Translations under genes and position numbers: made by a program | Assembly (NCBI GenBank): GCA_030035585.1 | Contig: CM057462.1 | Location: forward strand, 67,676,734-67,740,733 | Length of the DNA: 64,000 nt | Direction: 5' to 3' | Source: Dugong dugon | Lineage: Eukaryota; Chordata; Mammalia; Sirenia; Dugongidae | Notes under the pieces: generated by a model | The model's database searches: none | The model's input: only the letters and a program-made list of their open reading frames with translations | What the model was told of the DNA's origin: nothing | Shown: in pieces, positions 39,501-54,500 of the stretch | Position numbering within the stretch: position 1 is the first letter of the stretch | Layout: each line of letters begins with the position of its first letter

Positions 39501-42500
39501 TAAAATAAAATAAATAAATAAATAAACAAATGAGACTAAAGAGGTACAATAGTCCACTGACAAGGTCCAGAAGACAGAAGGGGACAAGGAAGCCCCCTGG
39601 TGATAGGGAACACAAGGTGGAGTAAGGATATTCTTGATGTGTTGTGAGATTGTTAACCATTGTCATAGGGCAACATGTGTAGTAACTGTTAAATGAAAAA
39701 CTATTTTGTTCTGTAAGCCTTCATCTTAAGTGAGAATAACAGCACAGTTGGAAGAGCGTAGTCAATGTCACTGAACTGTGAATGTAGAAATTTTTGAAAC
39801 GGTGTGTCTTTGGCCATCTGTAATTTTCATCAAAAAAAAAAGGTTGAGAATTTAGAGGCTTAATACGTTGTGGGGTTGTTAACCAATGTCATAGAACAAC
39901 ATGTGTACTACTATTTCATGAGAAACTATTTGCTCTGTAAGCTTTCACCTGAAGTACAATAAAATATAAAAATAAATAAATAAATAAAAAATAATAATAA
40001 CAAGCTGGACTATATGAAGAATGTGGCATCAGGACTGGAGGAAGACTCATTAAAAACCTGCAATATGCAGATGACGCAATCTTGCTTGCTGAAAATGAAG
40101 AGGACTTGAAGCACTTAACTGATAAAGGTCAAAGACTAGAGCCTTCAGTATAGATTACACCTCAACATAAAGAAAACAAAAATCCTTACAACTGGACCAA
40201 TAAGCGACATCATGATGGTCAACGATTTCACTCTACTTGGATCCACAATCAACACCCACGGTAGCAGCAGTCAAAAGACACTGCATTTGGCAAATCTGCT
40301 GCAAAAGACCTCTTTGAAGTGTTAAAAAGCAAAGATACCACCTTAAGGGTTAAGGTGCGCCTGACCCAAGCCATGGTATTTTCAATCACCTCCTATGCAT
40401 GTGAAAGCTGGGCAATGAATAAGGAAGATGGAAGAAGAATTGATGCCTTTGAATGATGGTGTTGGCATAATGAACATACCATAGACTGCCAGAAGAACGA
40501 ACAAGCCTGTCTTGGAAGAAGTACAGCCAGAGTGCTCCCTAGAACCAAGGATGGTGAGACTTCATCTCACATACTTTGGACATGTTATCAGGAGGGACCA
40601 GTCCCTGGAGAAGGACATCATGCTTGGTAAAGAAGAGGGCCAGCGAAAAAGAGGAAGACCCTCAAGGAGATGGACTGACACAGTGGCTGCAACAATGGGC
40701 TCAAGCATAACAATAATCGTGAGGATGGCGCAGGACCGGGCAGTGTTTTATTTGTCTTACAGAGGGTGGCTACGAGTCGGAACCGACTTGAAGGCAACTA
40801 ACAACAACAACTAATTGTGTTTGGCATCTTTTCATGTGCTTATTGGACATTTGTATATCTTCTTTGGAGAAACGTTCATTCAAATCCTTTGCCCATTTTT
40901 TAACTGGGTCCTTTATCTGCTTAATGTTGAGTTTTAAGTGTTTCTTATATATTCTGGATATTAGACCCTTACCAGATATATGATTTGCAAATATTTTCTC
41001 CCATTATGTGGGCTGCCTTTTCACTTTCTTGATAGTGTCCTCTGATGCACAAAAGTTTTTAATTTTGATTAAGTCCAATTTATCTACTTCTTCTTTTGTT
41101 GCTTGTGCTTTTAGTGTCATATCTGAAACACCATTGTCTAATCCAAGGTCATGCAGATTTACACCTATGTTTCCTTCTAAGAGTTTTATAGTTCTAGCTT
41201 TTATATTTAGCTCTTTGATTCACTTTGAGTTATTTTTTGCATATGATGTGAAGTAGGGTCCAACTTCATTCTTTTGATCTCTAGTTGTTCCAGTACCATC
41301 TGTCGAAGAAACCATTCTTTCCTCCGTTGAATGCTCTTGGCACACTTGTTGAAAATCCATTGACCATAGATGTATGGATATGATTTTTCACTCTCAATCC
41401 TATTCCATTGCTCTATATGTTTATCCTTATATAAGTACCATACTTTCTTGATTACTATAGCTTGGAAGTAAGTTTTGAAATCAGGAAGTGTGAGTCCTCC
41501 AACTTTGTTCTTCTTTTTCAACATCGTTTTGGCTATTCTGTTGTTGTATGCCATCAGGTTGACTCCAACTCACAGTGAGCCTATAAGACAAAGTAGAACT
41601 GCCCCATAGGGCTTTCCTAGGTTGTTATCTTCACGGGAGCAGATCAACAGGTCTTTTCTCCCACGGAGCCAGTGGTGGGTTCGAACTGCTCATCTTTCGA
41701 TTAGCAGCCCAGCGCTTAACCACTGTACATTCCTTTGGCTCCTCTAGGTGCCTTGAATTTCCATGAATTTTAGGATCAGCTTGTCATCTCTGAAAAAAAA
41801 AAACGCAGTGAGAATTTTGATAGGGATTGCATTGAATCTGTACATCAGTTTGCGGGGGAGTAGTCCTATCTTTACAATATTGTTTTCTGATTCACGAAAA
41901 TATCTTTCCATTTATTTGGGTCTTCTTTAATTTCTTTCAACAGTGTTTTATAGTTTTCAGTGTACAAGTCTTGCACTTCTTTGGTTAGTTTATCTCCAAG
42001 TATTTTATTTTATTCTGATTCTACCCTAAATGGAATGGTTTTCTTAATTTCATTTTTAGATTGTTCACTGTTAGTATGTAGACATACAACTGAGTTTTTT
42101 ATTTTGATCTTGTATCCTGCAACCTTGCTGTACTCATTTATAAGCTCTAATATTCTTGTAAATTTTTAAAGATTTTTACATATATAAATCATATAATTGC
42201 AAACAGAAATAGTTTTACTCTTCCCTTCCAATTTGAATGCATTTCATATTCTTGTCTAATTGGTCCAGGTATAACTTCTAGTACAACATTGACTAGAAGT
42301 GGCAAAAGTAGACATTCCTGTCTTGTTCCTGATCTTAAAGGGAAAGCTTTCAGTCTTTCACCATTAAGTATGTTACCTGTAGTTTTTTTCTGTTGTTCAT
42401 GGTGTTATGTACCCTCCAGTCGATTCTGACTCATAGAGACTCTATATGACAGAGCAGAACTGCCCCATAGGGTTTCCTAGACTGTAATCTCTACTGGAGA

Positions 42501-45500
42501 AGACTGCCAGGTCTTTTCTCACACGGAGCCACTGGTGGGTTCGAACCGCCGACCTTTCAGTTAGCAGCTGAGCACATAACCATCGCATCACCAGATGCCT
42601 TATGGTTTTTCACAGATGCTGTTTATTAAATCGAGGAAGGTCACTTCTATTCCTAGTGTTGATTATTTCAATCATATTCTCAAATACTGTTTCTATGTCA
42701 ATTGAAATGATCAAATGTTTTTTGTCGAAAGCTTTTTCTGCATCTGTTGAGATGATCATGTGGCTTTGGTCCTTTATTCAATTAATATGGTATATTACAC
42801 TGATTTTTATATGTTGAACCAACTTTGCATTTCTGGAATAAATCTCACTTGGTCATGGTGTATAACCTTTTTATATGCTTCTGGATTCAGTCTGCTGGCA
42901 TTTTGTGGAGGAAATTTTCTATCTTTAATTCGTAAGGGATAAGAGTCTTAGCTTTTTTTACGATATATTTGTCTGGCTTTAGTATCTAGGTAATATTAGT
43001 CTCATAAATGAGTTAGAATATGTTCCCTACTCTTCTGTTTTTTGGAAGCGTTTGTGTAGGACTAGCATCAATTCTTTAAACATTTGGTGAAATTCATCAG
43101 TGAAGCCATCTGGTCCTGGGCTTTTATTTTTTTATTTTATTGCTGTATTTTAAGTGAAAGTTTACAATTCCAGTTAGTCTCTCATACAAAAATTTATACA
43201 TACATTTTTATGTGATCCTAGTTGCTCTCCCTATACTGTGACAGCACACTCCTCCTTTCCACCCCGGATTTCCCATGTCCATTCAACCAGCTCCTGACCT
43301 TCTTTGCCTTCTCATCTCGCCTCCGGACAAGAGCTGCCTACTAGTCTCATGTATCTACTTGAGCTACGAAGCACACTCTTCACGAGTATCATTTTATGTC
43401 CCATAGTCCAGTCTAATCTTTGTCTGAACAGTTGGCCTCGGGAATGGTTTTAGTTTTGGGCTATCAGAGACTCCGGGGACCATGTCTTCCAGAGTCCCTT
43501 CTGTCTCAATCAAACCATTAAGTCTGGTCTTTTTACTAGAATTTTGCTTCTGCACCCCACTTTTCTCATGCTCCATCAGGGACTGTCTGTTTTATTCCGT
43601 CAGGGCGGTCATTGGTGGTAGCCAGGCGCCATCTAGTTCTTCTGGTCTCAGGCTGATGCAGTCTCTGGTTTATGTGGCCCTTTCTGTCTCTTAGGCTAAT
43701 ACTTTCCTTGTGTCTTTGGTGTTCTTCATTTTCCTTTGCTCCAGGTGGGTTGGGACCAACTGATGCATCTTCGACGGGCGCCTGCAAGCTTTTAAGACCC
43801 CAGATGCCACTCACTGAAGTAGGATCCAGAACATTATCTTAATAAGCTTTGTTATACCAATTGACCTAGGTGTCCCCTGAAAGCTTGGTCCCCAGACCCC
43901 CGCTCCTGCTACTCTGTCCCTCGAAGTGTTTGGTTGTATTCAGGAAACTTCTTAGCTTTGGTTTAGTACAGTTGTGCTGACTTCCCCTGTAGTGTGTGCT
44001 GTCCTTCCCTTCACCTAAGATAATTCTTGTCTACTATCTAGTTAGTGAATACCCCTCTCCCTCCCTCCCACCCTCGTAACCATCAAACAATGTTGTCTTC
44101 TGTGTTTAAACCTTTTCTTGAGTTCTTATAATAGTGGCCTCATACAACATTTGTCCTTTCGCGATTAAATTCACTTAGTATAATGGCTTCCAGATTCCTC
44201 CATGTTATAACATGTTTCATGGCTTCATCGTTGTTCTCTATCATTGCGTAGTATTCCATTGTGTGGATATACCATAATTTGTTTATCCATTAGTCCGACA
44301 ATGGGCATATATCTATTCGTGTGACAGCTCTTATTTCTCCAAGATATAGTCCAAGGAGCGGGACTGCTAGATCGTAGGGTACTTCTATTTCTAGCTTTTT
44401 AAGGAAGCACCAAATCAGTTTCCAAAGTGGTTGCACCATTTTACATTCCCACCAACAATGTATAAGTGTTCCAGTCTCTCCACAACCTCTCGCATTCATT
44501 ATTTTCTGTTTTTTGGATTAATGGGGTGCGATGGTATCTCATTGTAGTTTTGATTTGCATTTCTCTAATGGCTAATGATTGTGAACATTTCCTTATGTGT
44601 CTGTTAGCCACTGGGCTTTTCTTTGTGGGAAGTTATTTGGTTAAAAAATCAATATCTTTACTTGTGACATGTTCATTCAGATTTCCATTTCCTCGAGTCA
44701 TCTTTGATAGTTTTGTCTTTCTAGGAATTTGTCCATTTCACCTGTTTTTGTCATTGTTAGGTGCCATCCAGTCAGTTCCAACTCATACTGACCCTATGTA
44801 CTACAGAACGAAACACTGCCCAGTCCTGCGCCATGCTCACAATCATTGTTATGCTTGAGACCACTGTTGCAACCACTGTGTCAATCCATCTTGTTGAGGG
44901 TCTTCCTCTTTTTCGCTGACTCTCTACTTTACCAAGCATGATGTCCTTCTCCAAGGACTGATCGCTCTTGATAACAAGTCCAAAGTATGCAAGATGTAGT
45001 CTTGCGATCCTTGCTCCTAAGGAGCATTCTGGTTGTACTTCTTCCAAGACAGATTTGTTCTTTCTTTTGGCAGTCCATGGTATATTCAATATTCTTCACC
45101 AACACCACAATTCAAAGGCATCAATTCTTCTTCACTCTTCCTTATTCATTATCCAGCCTTCACATGAATATGATGCAATTGAAAATGCCATGGCTTGGGT
45201 CAGGCACACCTTAGTCTTCAAGGTGACATCTTTGCTTTTCAACACTTTAAAAAAGTATTTTGCAGCAGATTTGCCCAATGCAATGTGTCTATGGTTTCTT
45301 GACTGCTGTTTCCATGGATGTTGACTGTGGATCCAAGTAAAATGAAATCCGTGACAACTTCAATCTTTTCTCCATTTATCGTGATGTTGCTTACTGGTCC
45401 AGTGTGAGGATTTTTGTTTTCTTTATGTTGAGGTGTAATCCACAATGAAGGCTGTGGTCTTTGATCTTCATCAGTAAGTGCTTCAAGTTCTCTTCACTTT

Positions 45501-48500
45501 TAGCAAGTAAGGTTGTGTCATCTGCATAACACAGGTTGTTAGCGAGTCTTCCTCCATCTTGATGCCCCATTCTTCTTCATATGGTCCAGTTTATCAGATT
45601 ATTTGCTCAGCATACAGTTTGAATAGGTATGGTGAAAGGATACAACCTTGATGCATAAGTTTCTTGAGTTTAAACCACGCAGTATCCCCTTGTTCTGTCT
45701 GAATTTGCCTCCTGATCTATTTACAGTTCCTCATGAGCACAATCAGGCATTCTGGAATTCCCATTCTTCGCAATGTTATCCATAATTTGTTATAATCCAT
45801 ACAGTCGAAGGCCTTTGCATAGTCAATAAAACACAGGTAAACATCTTTCTGGTATTCTCTGCTTTCAGCCAAGATATATCTGACATCAGCAATGATATCC
45901 CTGGTTCGACATCCTCTTCTGAATCCAGCTTGATTTTCTGGCAGTTCCCTGTGGACATACTGCTGCAGCCACTTCTGAATGATCTTCAGCAAAATTTTAC
46001 TTGTATATGTGTTATTAATGATATTGTTCAGTAATTTCCGCATTCTGTTGGATCACCTTTCTTGGGAATAGGCATAAATATGGACCTCTTCCAGTCAGTT
46101 GGCCAGGTAGCTGTCTTCCAAATTTCTTGTCATAAAACAAGTAAGCACTTCCAGCACTGCATCCGTTTGTTGAAACATCTCAACTGATATTCTGTCAATT
46201 CCTGGAGTCTTGTTTTTCACCAACGCCTTCAGTGTAGCTTGGACTTCTTCCTTCAGTACCACCAGTTCCTGATCACATGCTACCTCTTGAAATGGGATGA
46301 CCAATTCTTTTTGGTATGATGACTCTGTACTCCTTCCATCTTCTTTTGATGCTTCCTGTGTCATTTAATATTTCCCCCCATAGAATCCTTCACTATTACA
46401 ATTTGAGGCTTGAATTTTTTCTTCAGTTTTTTCAGCTTGAGAAATGCCGAGCGTGTTCTTCCCTTTTACTTTTCTATCTCCAGCTCTTTTTTTTTTTTTT
46501 TAACTTTTTTTTTTTTAATTGTACTTCAGGTGAAGGCTTACAGAACAAATAGCTTCTCATGAAACAGTAGTACACATATTGTTGTACAACATTGGTTGAC
46601 AACACCACAACATGTCAACCCTCTAACTTCTCAACCTTTTTTTTTTTTTTGGTGAAAATACACATAGCCAAAGATACACCGTTTCAAAAATTTCTACATC
46701 TACAGTTCAGTGACATTGACTACGCTCTTCCAATTGTGCTGTTATTCTCACTTAAGATGAAGTCTTACAGACCAAAATAGTTTCTCATTTAACAGTTACT
46801 ACAAATGTTGCCCTATGACAATCGTTAACAATCTCATAACACATCAACAATATCCTTACTCAACCTTGGGTTCCCTATCACCAGTTTCCTTGTCCCCTTC
46901 TGCCTTCTGGCCCTTGTCACTGGACTCCTGTACCTCGTTAGTCTCATTTGGTTTTACGGGGCTGTCCACTCCCAGGCTGAACAGTGAACCTCGGAGATAA
47001 CTTCACCACTGAGCTAAAAGGGTGTCTGGGAGTTTCGGGGTTTCTCCAGTCTCCTTTAGGCCAGTAAATCTGGTCATTTTTTTGTGAGTTAGAATTATCT
47101 TCTACATCCTTCTCCATCTCTGTCCAGAACCCTCTGTTGTGATCCTGGTCAGAGCAGTCAGTGGTGGTAGCCAGGCACCATGCAGCTGTACTGGACTCAG
47201 TCCAGTGGAGGCCTTGGTAGCTGTGGTCCATTAGTCCTTCAGACTAATCTTTTCCTTGTATCCTGTTCTCTTCATTCTTCCTTGCTCCCGAAGGGATGAG
47301 ACCAGTGGAGTATGTTAGATGGCCACTCATAGGCTTTTAAGACCCCAGACACTACTCACCAAAGTAGAATGTAGAACATTGTCTTTATAAACTGTGTTAT
47401 GGCAATTGAGCTAGATGTTCCCCAAGACCATGGTCCCCAGAGCCCTCCGTCCAGCAATTCAGTCCCTCAGGGAGTTTGGATGTGTCTATGGGGCTTCCAT
47501 GACCTTTCCTTGTACAAGTTGTGCTAGTTTCCCCTGTATTGTGTACTGTCTTACCCTTCACCCAAGATACCACTTATCTACTGCCTATTTAGTATTTTCC
47601 CCCACCCCTCCCATCCCTGGTAACCAACATAGATTGTTACATTTTGTGTGTGAACTTTTTCATGGGTTTTTACAATAGCGGTCTGTCTTAGTCATCTAGT
47701 GCTGCCATAACAGAAACACCACAAGTGGATGGTTTTAAAGAAGAGAAGTTCATTTCCTCACAGTCAAAGTAGGCTAAAAGTCCAAATTCAGGGTGTCAGC
47801 TCCAGGGGAAGGCTTTTTCTCTCTGTCGGCCTTCTCATCAGTGTTCTCCCGGACTAGGAGATTCTCGGGAAGGGACCCCAGCCCAAAGGACACACTCTGC
47901 TCCCAGCACTGCTTTCTTGATGGTATGACGTCCCCCTGTCTCACTGCTCACTTCTGTCTTTTATATCTCAAGAGATTGCCTCAGGACACAATCCAGTCTT
48001 GTAGATGCAGTCTTGCCTTACTAACACAACTGCCACCCATCCTCCCTCATTAACATCATAGAGGCAGAATTTACAACATATAGGAAAATCACACAGTACC
48101 AGGAATCATGGCCCAGCCGGACTGATATAAATATTTTTGGGGGGATATAATTCCAATCATGACACGGTCTCATACAATATTTGTCCTTTTGTGACTGACT
48201 TATTTCACTCAGCATAATGTCTTCCAGTTTCATCCATGTTATGAGATGCTTCACAGATTCATTGTTGTTCTTTCTTGTTACATAGTACTCCATTGTGTGT
48301 ATGTACCATAGTTTATCCATTCATCTGTTGATGGGCATCTTCAATCTCCAGCTTTTTGTACATGTCATTATAATACTTTATTTTGTTTTCTCGAGTCGCC
48401 CTTTGAAATCTTCTGTTCAGTTCTTTTACTTCATCATTTCTTCCTTTTGCTCTACCTACTTGACGTTCAAGAGCAAATTTTAGAGTCTCTGCTGACATCC

Positions 48501-51500
48501 ATTTTGGTCTTTTCTTTCTTTCCTGTCTTTTCATTGACTTCTTGCTTTCTTCATGTATGACGTCCTTGATGCCATTTCACACCTTGTCTGGTTTTCAGTC
48601 ATTAGTGTTCAATGCATCAAATCTATTCTTACGATGGTCTCTAAATTCAGACGGGATATACTTAAGGTCATACTTTGGCTCTCGTGGACTTGTTCTAATT
48701 TTCTTCAGTTTCAACTGGAACTTACATATGAGCACTTGATGGTCTCTTCCACAGTTGGCTCCTGGCCTCTTTCTCACTGATGATATTGAGCTTTTCCATC
48801 GTCTCTTTCCACAGATGTAGTCGATTTGATTCCTGTGTATTCCATCTGGCAAGGTCCACGTGTATAATCGCTGTTTATGTTGGTGAAAAAAGGTATTTGC
48901 AATGAAGAAGTCATTGGTCTTGAAAAATTCTATCATGCGATCTCCAGCATCATTTCTATCACCAAGGCTGTATTTCAAAACTTTCGCATTTCAATCACCG
49001 GTAATTATCAATGCACCCTGATTGCATGTTCGATCTATTTCAGACTGCAGAAGCTGGTAAAAATCTTCAACTGCTTCATCTTTGGCCTTTGTGATTGGTC
49101 CACAAATTTGAATAACAGTCGTATTAACTGGTCTTCCTTGTAGGCATATGGATATTATCCTATCACTGACAGCGTTGTACTTCAGGATAGATCTTGAAAT
49201 GTTCTTTTTTATGATGAATGCAACACCATTCCTCTTCAAGTTGTCATTCCTAGCATAGTAGACCATATGATTGTCTGATTCACAATGGCCAATACCAGTC
49301 CATTTCAGCTTACTAATGCCTCGGATATTGATCTTTATGCATTCCATTTCATTTTTGGCGATTTCCAATTTTCCTAGATTCGTACTTCGTACATTCCACA
49401 TTCAAATTATTAATGGATGTTTGCAGCTGTTTCTTCTCATTTTGAGTTGTGCCACATCAGCAAATGAAGGTCCCAAAAGCTTGACTCCATCCACGTCATT
49501 AAGTTCAACTCTACTTTGAAGAAGCAGCTCCAACCTGTGGGGCTCATCTTCTGGCACTATATCAGACAATGTTCTGCTGCTATTCATAAGGTTTTCACTG
49601 GCTAATTCTTTTCAGAAGTAGACTCCTGGGTCCTTCTTCCTAGTCTGTCTTAGTCTGGAAGCTCAGCTGAAACCTGTCCACCATAGGTGACCCTGTTGGT
49701 ATCTGAATACTGGTGGCAAAGCTTCCAGCATCACAGCAAAACGCAAGCCTCCACAGTAGGACAAATTGACAGATAACCTGGGGCCATTTCATCTAGGTTA
49801 TCTAATTTGTTGGCATACAGTTGTTCACAGTATTCTTTATAAAATCTTTTATTTCTGCAAAGTTGGTAGTAAGGTCCATACTTTTGCTCTTGGTTTTGGT
49901 CGTTTAAGTCTTTCTCTTTTTTTTTCTTTTCCCTTGCTCAGTCTAGCTAAAGGTTTGTCAATTTTGTTGATTTTCTCAAAGAACTCCAACTTTGGTTACA
50001 TTGGTTTTTCCCTACTGTTTTTGTATTTTCTATTCTGTTTATCTCCACAGTAATCCCTATTCCTTCTCTCTACTCGGTTTGGGTTTAGTTTGTTCTTTTT
50101 CCAGTTTCCTTTTTAAAAATTATTTTATTTTGTTGTTGTTGTTGAGAATATACACAGCAAAACATGCAAGTTTCTACATGTACAATTCCGTGACAGTGAT
50201 TACATTGAGTTATGCAACCATTTTCACCCTCCTTTTCTGAGCTGTTCCTTACCCATTAATATAACTCACTGCCCCCTCAAGTTCCTATCTAATCTTTCAA
50301 GTTGCTGTTGTCAAATTGACCCCATATGGACAGATCTTAAAAGACCATAATGCTGAAGGCAGACATTCATTACTAGTTAAACCAAACTATTGTTTGGTTT
50401 TAAGAAGACTTCAGGGGATATTTTTGGTTTGAGGTTTAAAGATTATCTCAGGACAATAGTTTTGGGGGTTCATCCAACCTCCATGTCTCCAGAAAGTATG
50501 GATTCTATGAGAATCTCTGTTCTGCATTTTCCCCCTTTTTCTAGTTTCCTGAGGTGGAAGGCTAGGTTATTGATTTGGTATCTTTCCTCTTTTTTAATGT
50601 AGCTATTACAGCTATAAATTTCCCTCTGAGTACTGCTTTTGCTGCATCCCATAAGTTTTGGTATACTGTGTTTCATTTTCATTCATTTCAAAGTATTTTC
50701 TAATTTCCCTTGTAATTTCCTCTTTGACTCATTTGTTACTTAGGAGTGTGCTGTTTTTTAATTTCCACGTATTTGTAAACTTCCCAAATCTTCTTACTTT
50801 CATTCCATTGCTGTCACAGAACATACTTCCTATGATTCCAATCCTTATATTATTGAGACTTGTTTTATGGCCTAAAATATGGTCTAACCTGAAGAATGTT
50901 CTATATGCACTTGAGAAGAATGTGTATTTTGCCATTGTTGGGTTCTATAGAAGTCTGTTAGGTCCAATTGGTTTATAGTGTTGTTTAAGTCTTCTGTTTC
51001 CTTGATCTTCTGTCTATTTGTCCAATTCATTATTGAAAGTAAGAGACTGAAGTTTCCAACTATTATTATTGAATTGTCTATTTCTCCCTTCAATTCTGTC
51101 AGTTTTTGCTTCAAATATTTTGAGGTTCAGTTGTTAGGTGCATGTAATTATTGCCTTTTGCATTTCTAATGACTTACTATATACATTTTCACTCAAATGT
51201 GAGGTAGTTAACTGTTTGATTCTATTTGTACATATTTCAAAACAGGCAATGATAATCTAGGCAAGGTTGGAGAAGTTCTGTAAAGGACCAGACAGTAAAT
51301 ATTTTAGGCTTGCAGAGCCATATGATCTCCGGGGCAACTACTCAACTCTGCAGTTATAGCACAAAAGCAGCCAGAGACAACACATAAACAAGTGAGCATG
51401 GCTGTGTTGAAGTACCCTCTCTTCCTGCCTCTCTCCCTCCAGGACAAAAGAAATGTAATAAAAAATTTTCTTTATAAACTGTGACTGCCATCAAAGAAGT

Positions 51501-54500
51501 GACAGAAAGCATGTAAAAACATTTTTTTTTTTTTGTAGAGAATTATTGTAAACAGATCAATAAAAGGACTTAACCAGGATGCAGAAGTAGTTGAGTTCAC
51601 AAGATATTTATCAAATACAGGCTTTTTGAGTATTGTATGAGCAATGGATATTTAACTTACTTACTTGCCCTGATCTTTTGTTCTCCTGAGAGCCTTTGAC
51701 ATATCTTGCCTGTCACTTTATAAATTTGTGAGCTCCCTCCTTATTCATCTGTCTCACCCTTAACACCCAGCACAAGGCCATGTACACAGAAGTTGATAAA
51801 TATGTTTTCAGTGAGGGGGTCACAATTGAGTAGCTTGTGAACCAGACAGGTTTTCTGTGGCCATTATCTTTTTTTTTTTTTTTTTTTTTTAACTGAATTT
51901 GAATGTCTTTAGGTAGGGCATTCATTCTCCAGTTCACCACAGGTCCTACTGCTTCCTATTATTGCGTACTACTTCAGCATTTGTTTTCCCTCCTGACCAA
52001 TGTGAAGGCATTTTAATTTGTACCCCATATATTAAATAAATGGAAAAACAGTATTTATTGCAAATGAATGACCATAGGCTATGATTTGCTCATCTATGGT
52101 ACCGAAACCTTTTCCACCTGTTAGTGATGTTGCAGTGTGTACTTTAATGAAATTGCCTTTTTAAAAAAATGTTCTATTCCCTGACATCATATTCACAGTC
52201 CAATGTTGAATGATATGCACAAAACTACCTAAAGTATATAAAATATATTTATACAAATAGAAGGAAATCCACCAAAACATCAAGTTATTAATCTCTGAGT
52301 TATGGGATTATGGGTTATTTATTATATGATGTTGTTGTTGTTAAGTCCCTCCTGATAACATGTCCAAAGTACATGAGTCTAAGTATCGAAACCCTCACTT
52401 CCAAGGAGCACTCGGCTATACTTCTTCCAAGATAGACTTGCTTGTTCTTCTGTCAGTCCATGGTATATTCAATATTCTTCACCAACAACCTAATTCAAAG
52501 ACATCATTTCTTCTTCGGTCTTCCTTATTCATTGTCCGGCTTTCATGTGCATATGAGGCGAATGAAAATACTATGGTTTGGGTCAGGTGCACCTTAGTCC
52601 TCAAAGTGACATCTTTGCTTTTCAACACTTTAAAGAGATCTTTTGCAACAGATCTGCCCAATGCAACGCTTTGTTTCTTGACTGGTGCTTCCATGGGTGT
52701 TGATTGTGGATCCAGGTAAAATGAAATCCTTGACAAATTCAGTATTTTCTCCATTTATCATGATGTTGCTTATTGGTCCAGTTGTGAGGATTTTTGTTTT
52801 ATGTTTAGGTGTCATCCATACTGAAGTCTGTAGTCTTTGATCTTTATCAGTAAGTACTTCAAGTCTTCTTCACTTTCAGCAAGCAAGGCTGTGTCATCTG
52901 CATAACGCAGGTTGTTAATGAGTCTTCCTTCAATCTTGATGCTGCATTCTTCTTCGTGTAGTCCAGCTTCTCAGATTATTTGCTCAGCATGCAGATTGAA
53001 TAAGTACGGTGAACGGATACAACCCTGATGCACACCTTTCCCGATTTTAAACCACGCTGTTCGAATGACTGCCTCTTAGTCTATGTGCAGGTTCCTCTTG
53101 AGCATAATTAAATGTTCCGAAATTCTCATTCTTTGCAATGTTATCCATAATCTGTTTATGATCCACACAGTCACATGCCTTTACAGTTAATAAAACTCAG
53201 GTAAACATCTTTCTGGCATTCTCTGCTTTCAGCCAAGATCCACCTGATATGAGCAATGATATCTCTCATTCCATGTCCTCTTCTGAAACTGGCTTGAATT
53301 TCTGGCAGTTACCTACTAATATGCTTTTGAATTGTCTTTAGCAAAATTTTACTTGTGTGTGATATAAATGTTAATGTTCACTAATCTCTGCATTCTGTTG
53401 GATCACTTTTCTTCAGAATGGGCACAAATACGGCTATCTTCCAGTCTGTGGGCCAGATGTGTGTACTCATCTTCCAAATTTCTTGGCATAGATGAGTGGG
53501 CTCCTCTAGTGCTGCATCTGTTTGTTGAAATAGCTCAATTGGCATGCCATCAATTCCTGGAACCTTGTTTTTCACCAACGCTTCAGTGCAGCTTGGACTT
53601 CTTCCTTCAATACCAACAGTTTTTGATCACATGCTACCTTCTGAAATGGGTGAACATCAACCAGTTCTTTTTGGTACAGTGATACGGTGTACTCCTTCTA
53701 TCTTCTTTTGATGCTTCCTGTGCCTTTTAATATTTTCCCCATAGAATACTTCAATATTGCAACTCAAGGCTTGAATTTTTTCTTCAGTTCTTTCAGCTTG
53801 AGAAATGCTGAGCATGTTCTTCCCTTTTGGTTTTCTAACTCCAGGTCTTTGCCCATTTCATTATAATACTTTGTCTTCTGGAGCCACCCTTTGACATCTG
53901 TTCAGCTCTTTTACTTCAACATTTCTTCCATTTGCTTTAGCTACTCTACGCTCAAGAGCAAGTTTCACAGTCTCATCTGACACTCATCTTAGTCCTTTCT
54001 TTCTTTCCTTTTTAATGACCTTTTGCTTTCTTCGTGTATGATGTCCTTATGTCATCCCACAACTCATCCGATCTTCAGTCATTAAGTGTTCAAGGCATCA
54101 AATCTATTTTTGAGACGGTCTCTAAATTCAGGTGGGATATACTCAACGTCGTATTTTGGCTCTCGCAGACTTGTTTTAATTTTTTTCAGCTTCAACTTGA
54201 ACTTGCATATGAGCAACTGATGGTCTGTTCTGCTTTAAGCCCCTGGCCTTGTTCTGACTGATGATATTGAGCTTCTCCATCATCTCTTTCCACAAATATA
54301 TTCCATCTGGTGAGGTCCATGTGCATAGTCACCATTTATGTTGGTAAAAAAAATGTATTTGCAATGAATAAGTCGCTGGTCTTCCAAATTCTATCATGCG
54401 ATCTCCAGTGTTGCTTCTGTCACCAAGGCCGTATTTTCCAACTAATGATCCTTCTTCATTTCCAACATTCGTGTTCCAATCACCAGTAATTATCAATGCA

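Larger units (their letters stand above)
44744..49783 (-). mobile_element. Full-length RTE LINE interrupted by an L1
   Basis: Antisense, parts 44744-46485 and 48344-49783, about 3.2 kb together. The target duplication is CCATTTCAYCT at 44733-44743 and 49784-49794. Endonuclease at 49401-48991 ([20 protein letters not shown]), RT at 46043-45717 with FIDYAKAFD at 45830-45804, and C-terminal [20 protein letters not shown] at about 45000. Frameshifts and stops make it inactive. Confidence 0.9.
40816..51240 (-). repeat. Ancient L1 (L1M-type) forming the base of a nested stack
   Basis: Antisense L1 in at least five parts: about 40816-41529, 41746-42391, 42602-43125, 44611-44743 and 49784-51240 (minus 50111-50540). 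The ORF2 C-terminus is seen at 41554-41207 ([19 protein letters not shown]) and the endonuclease at 51114-50884 ([14 protein letters not shown] then NWTNR). Text on the two sides of each insertion rejoins in register. It fills half of ZMYND12 intron 1. Confidence 0.8.
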
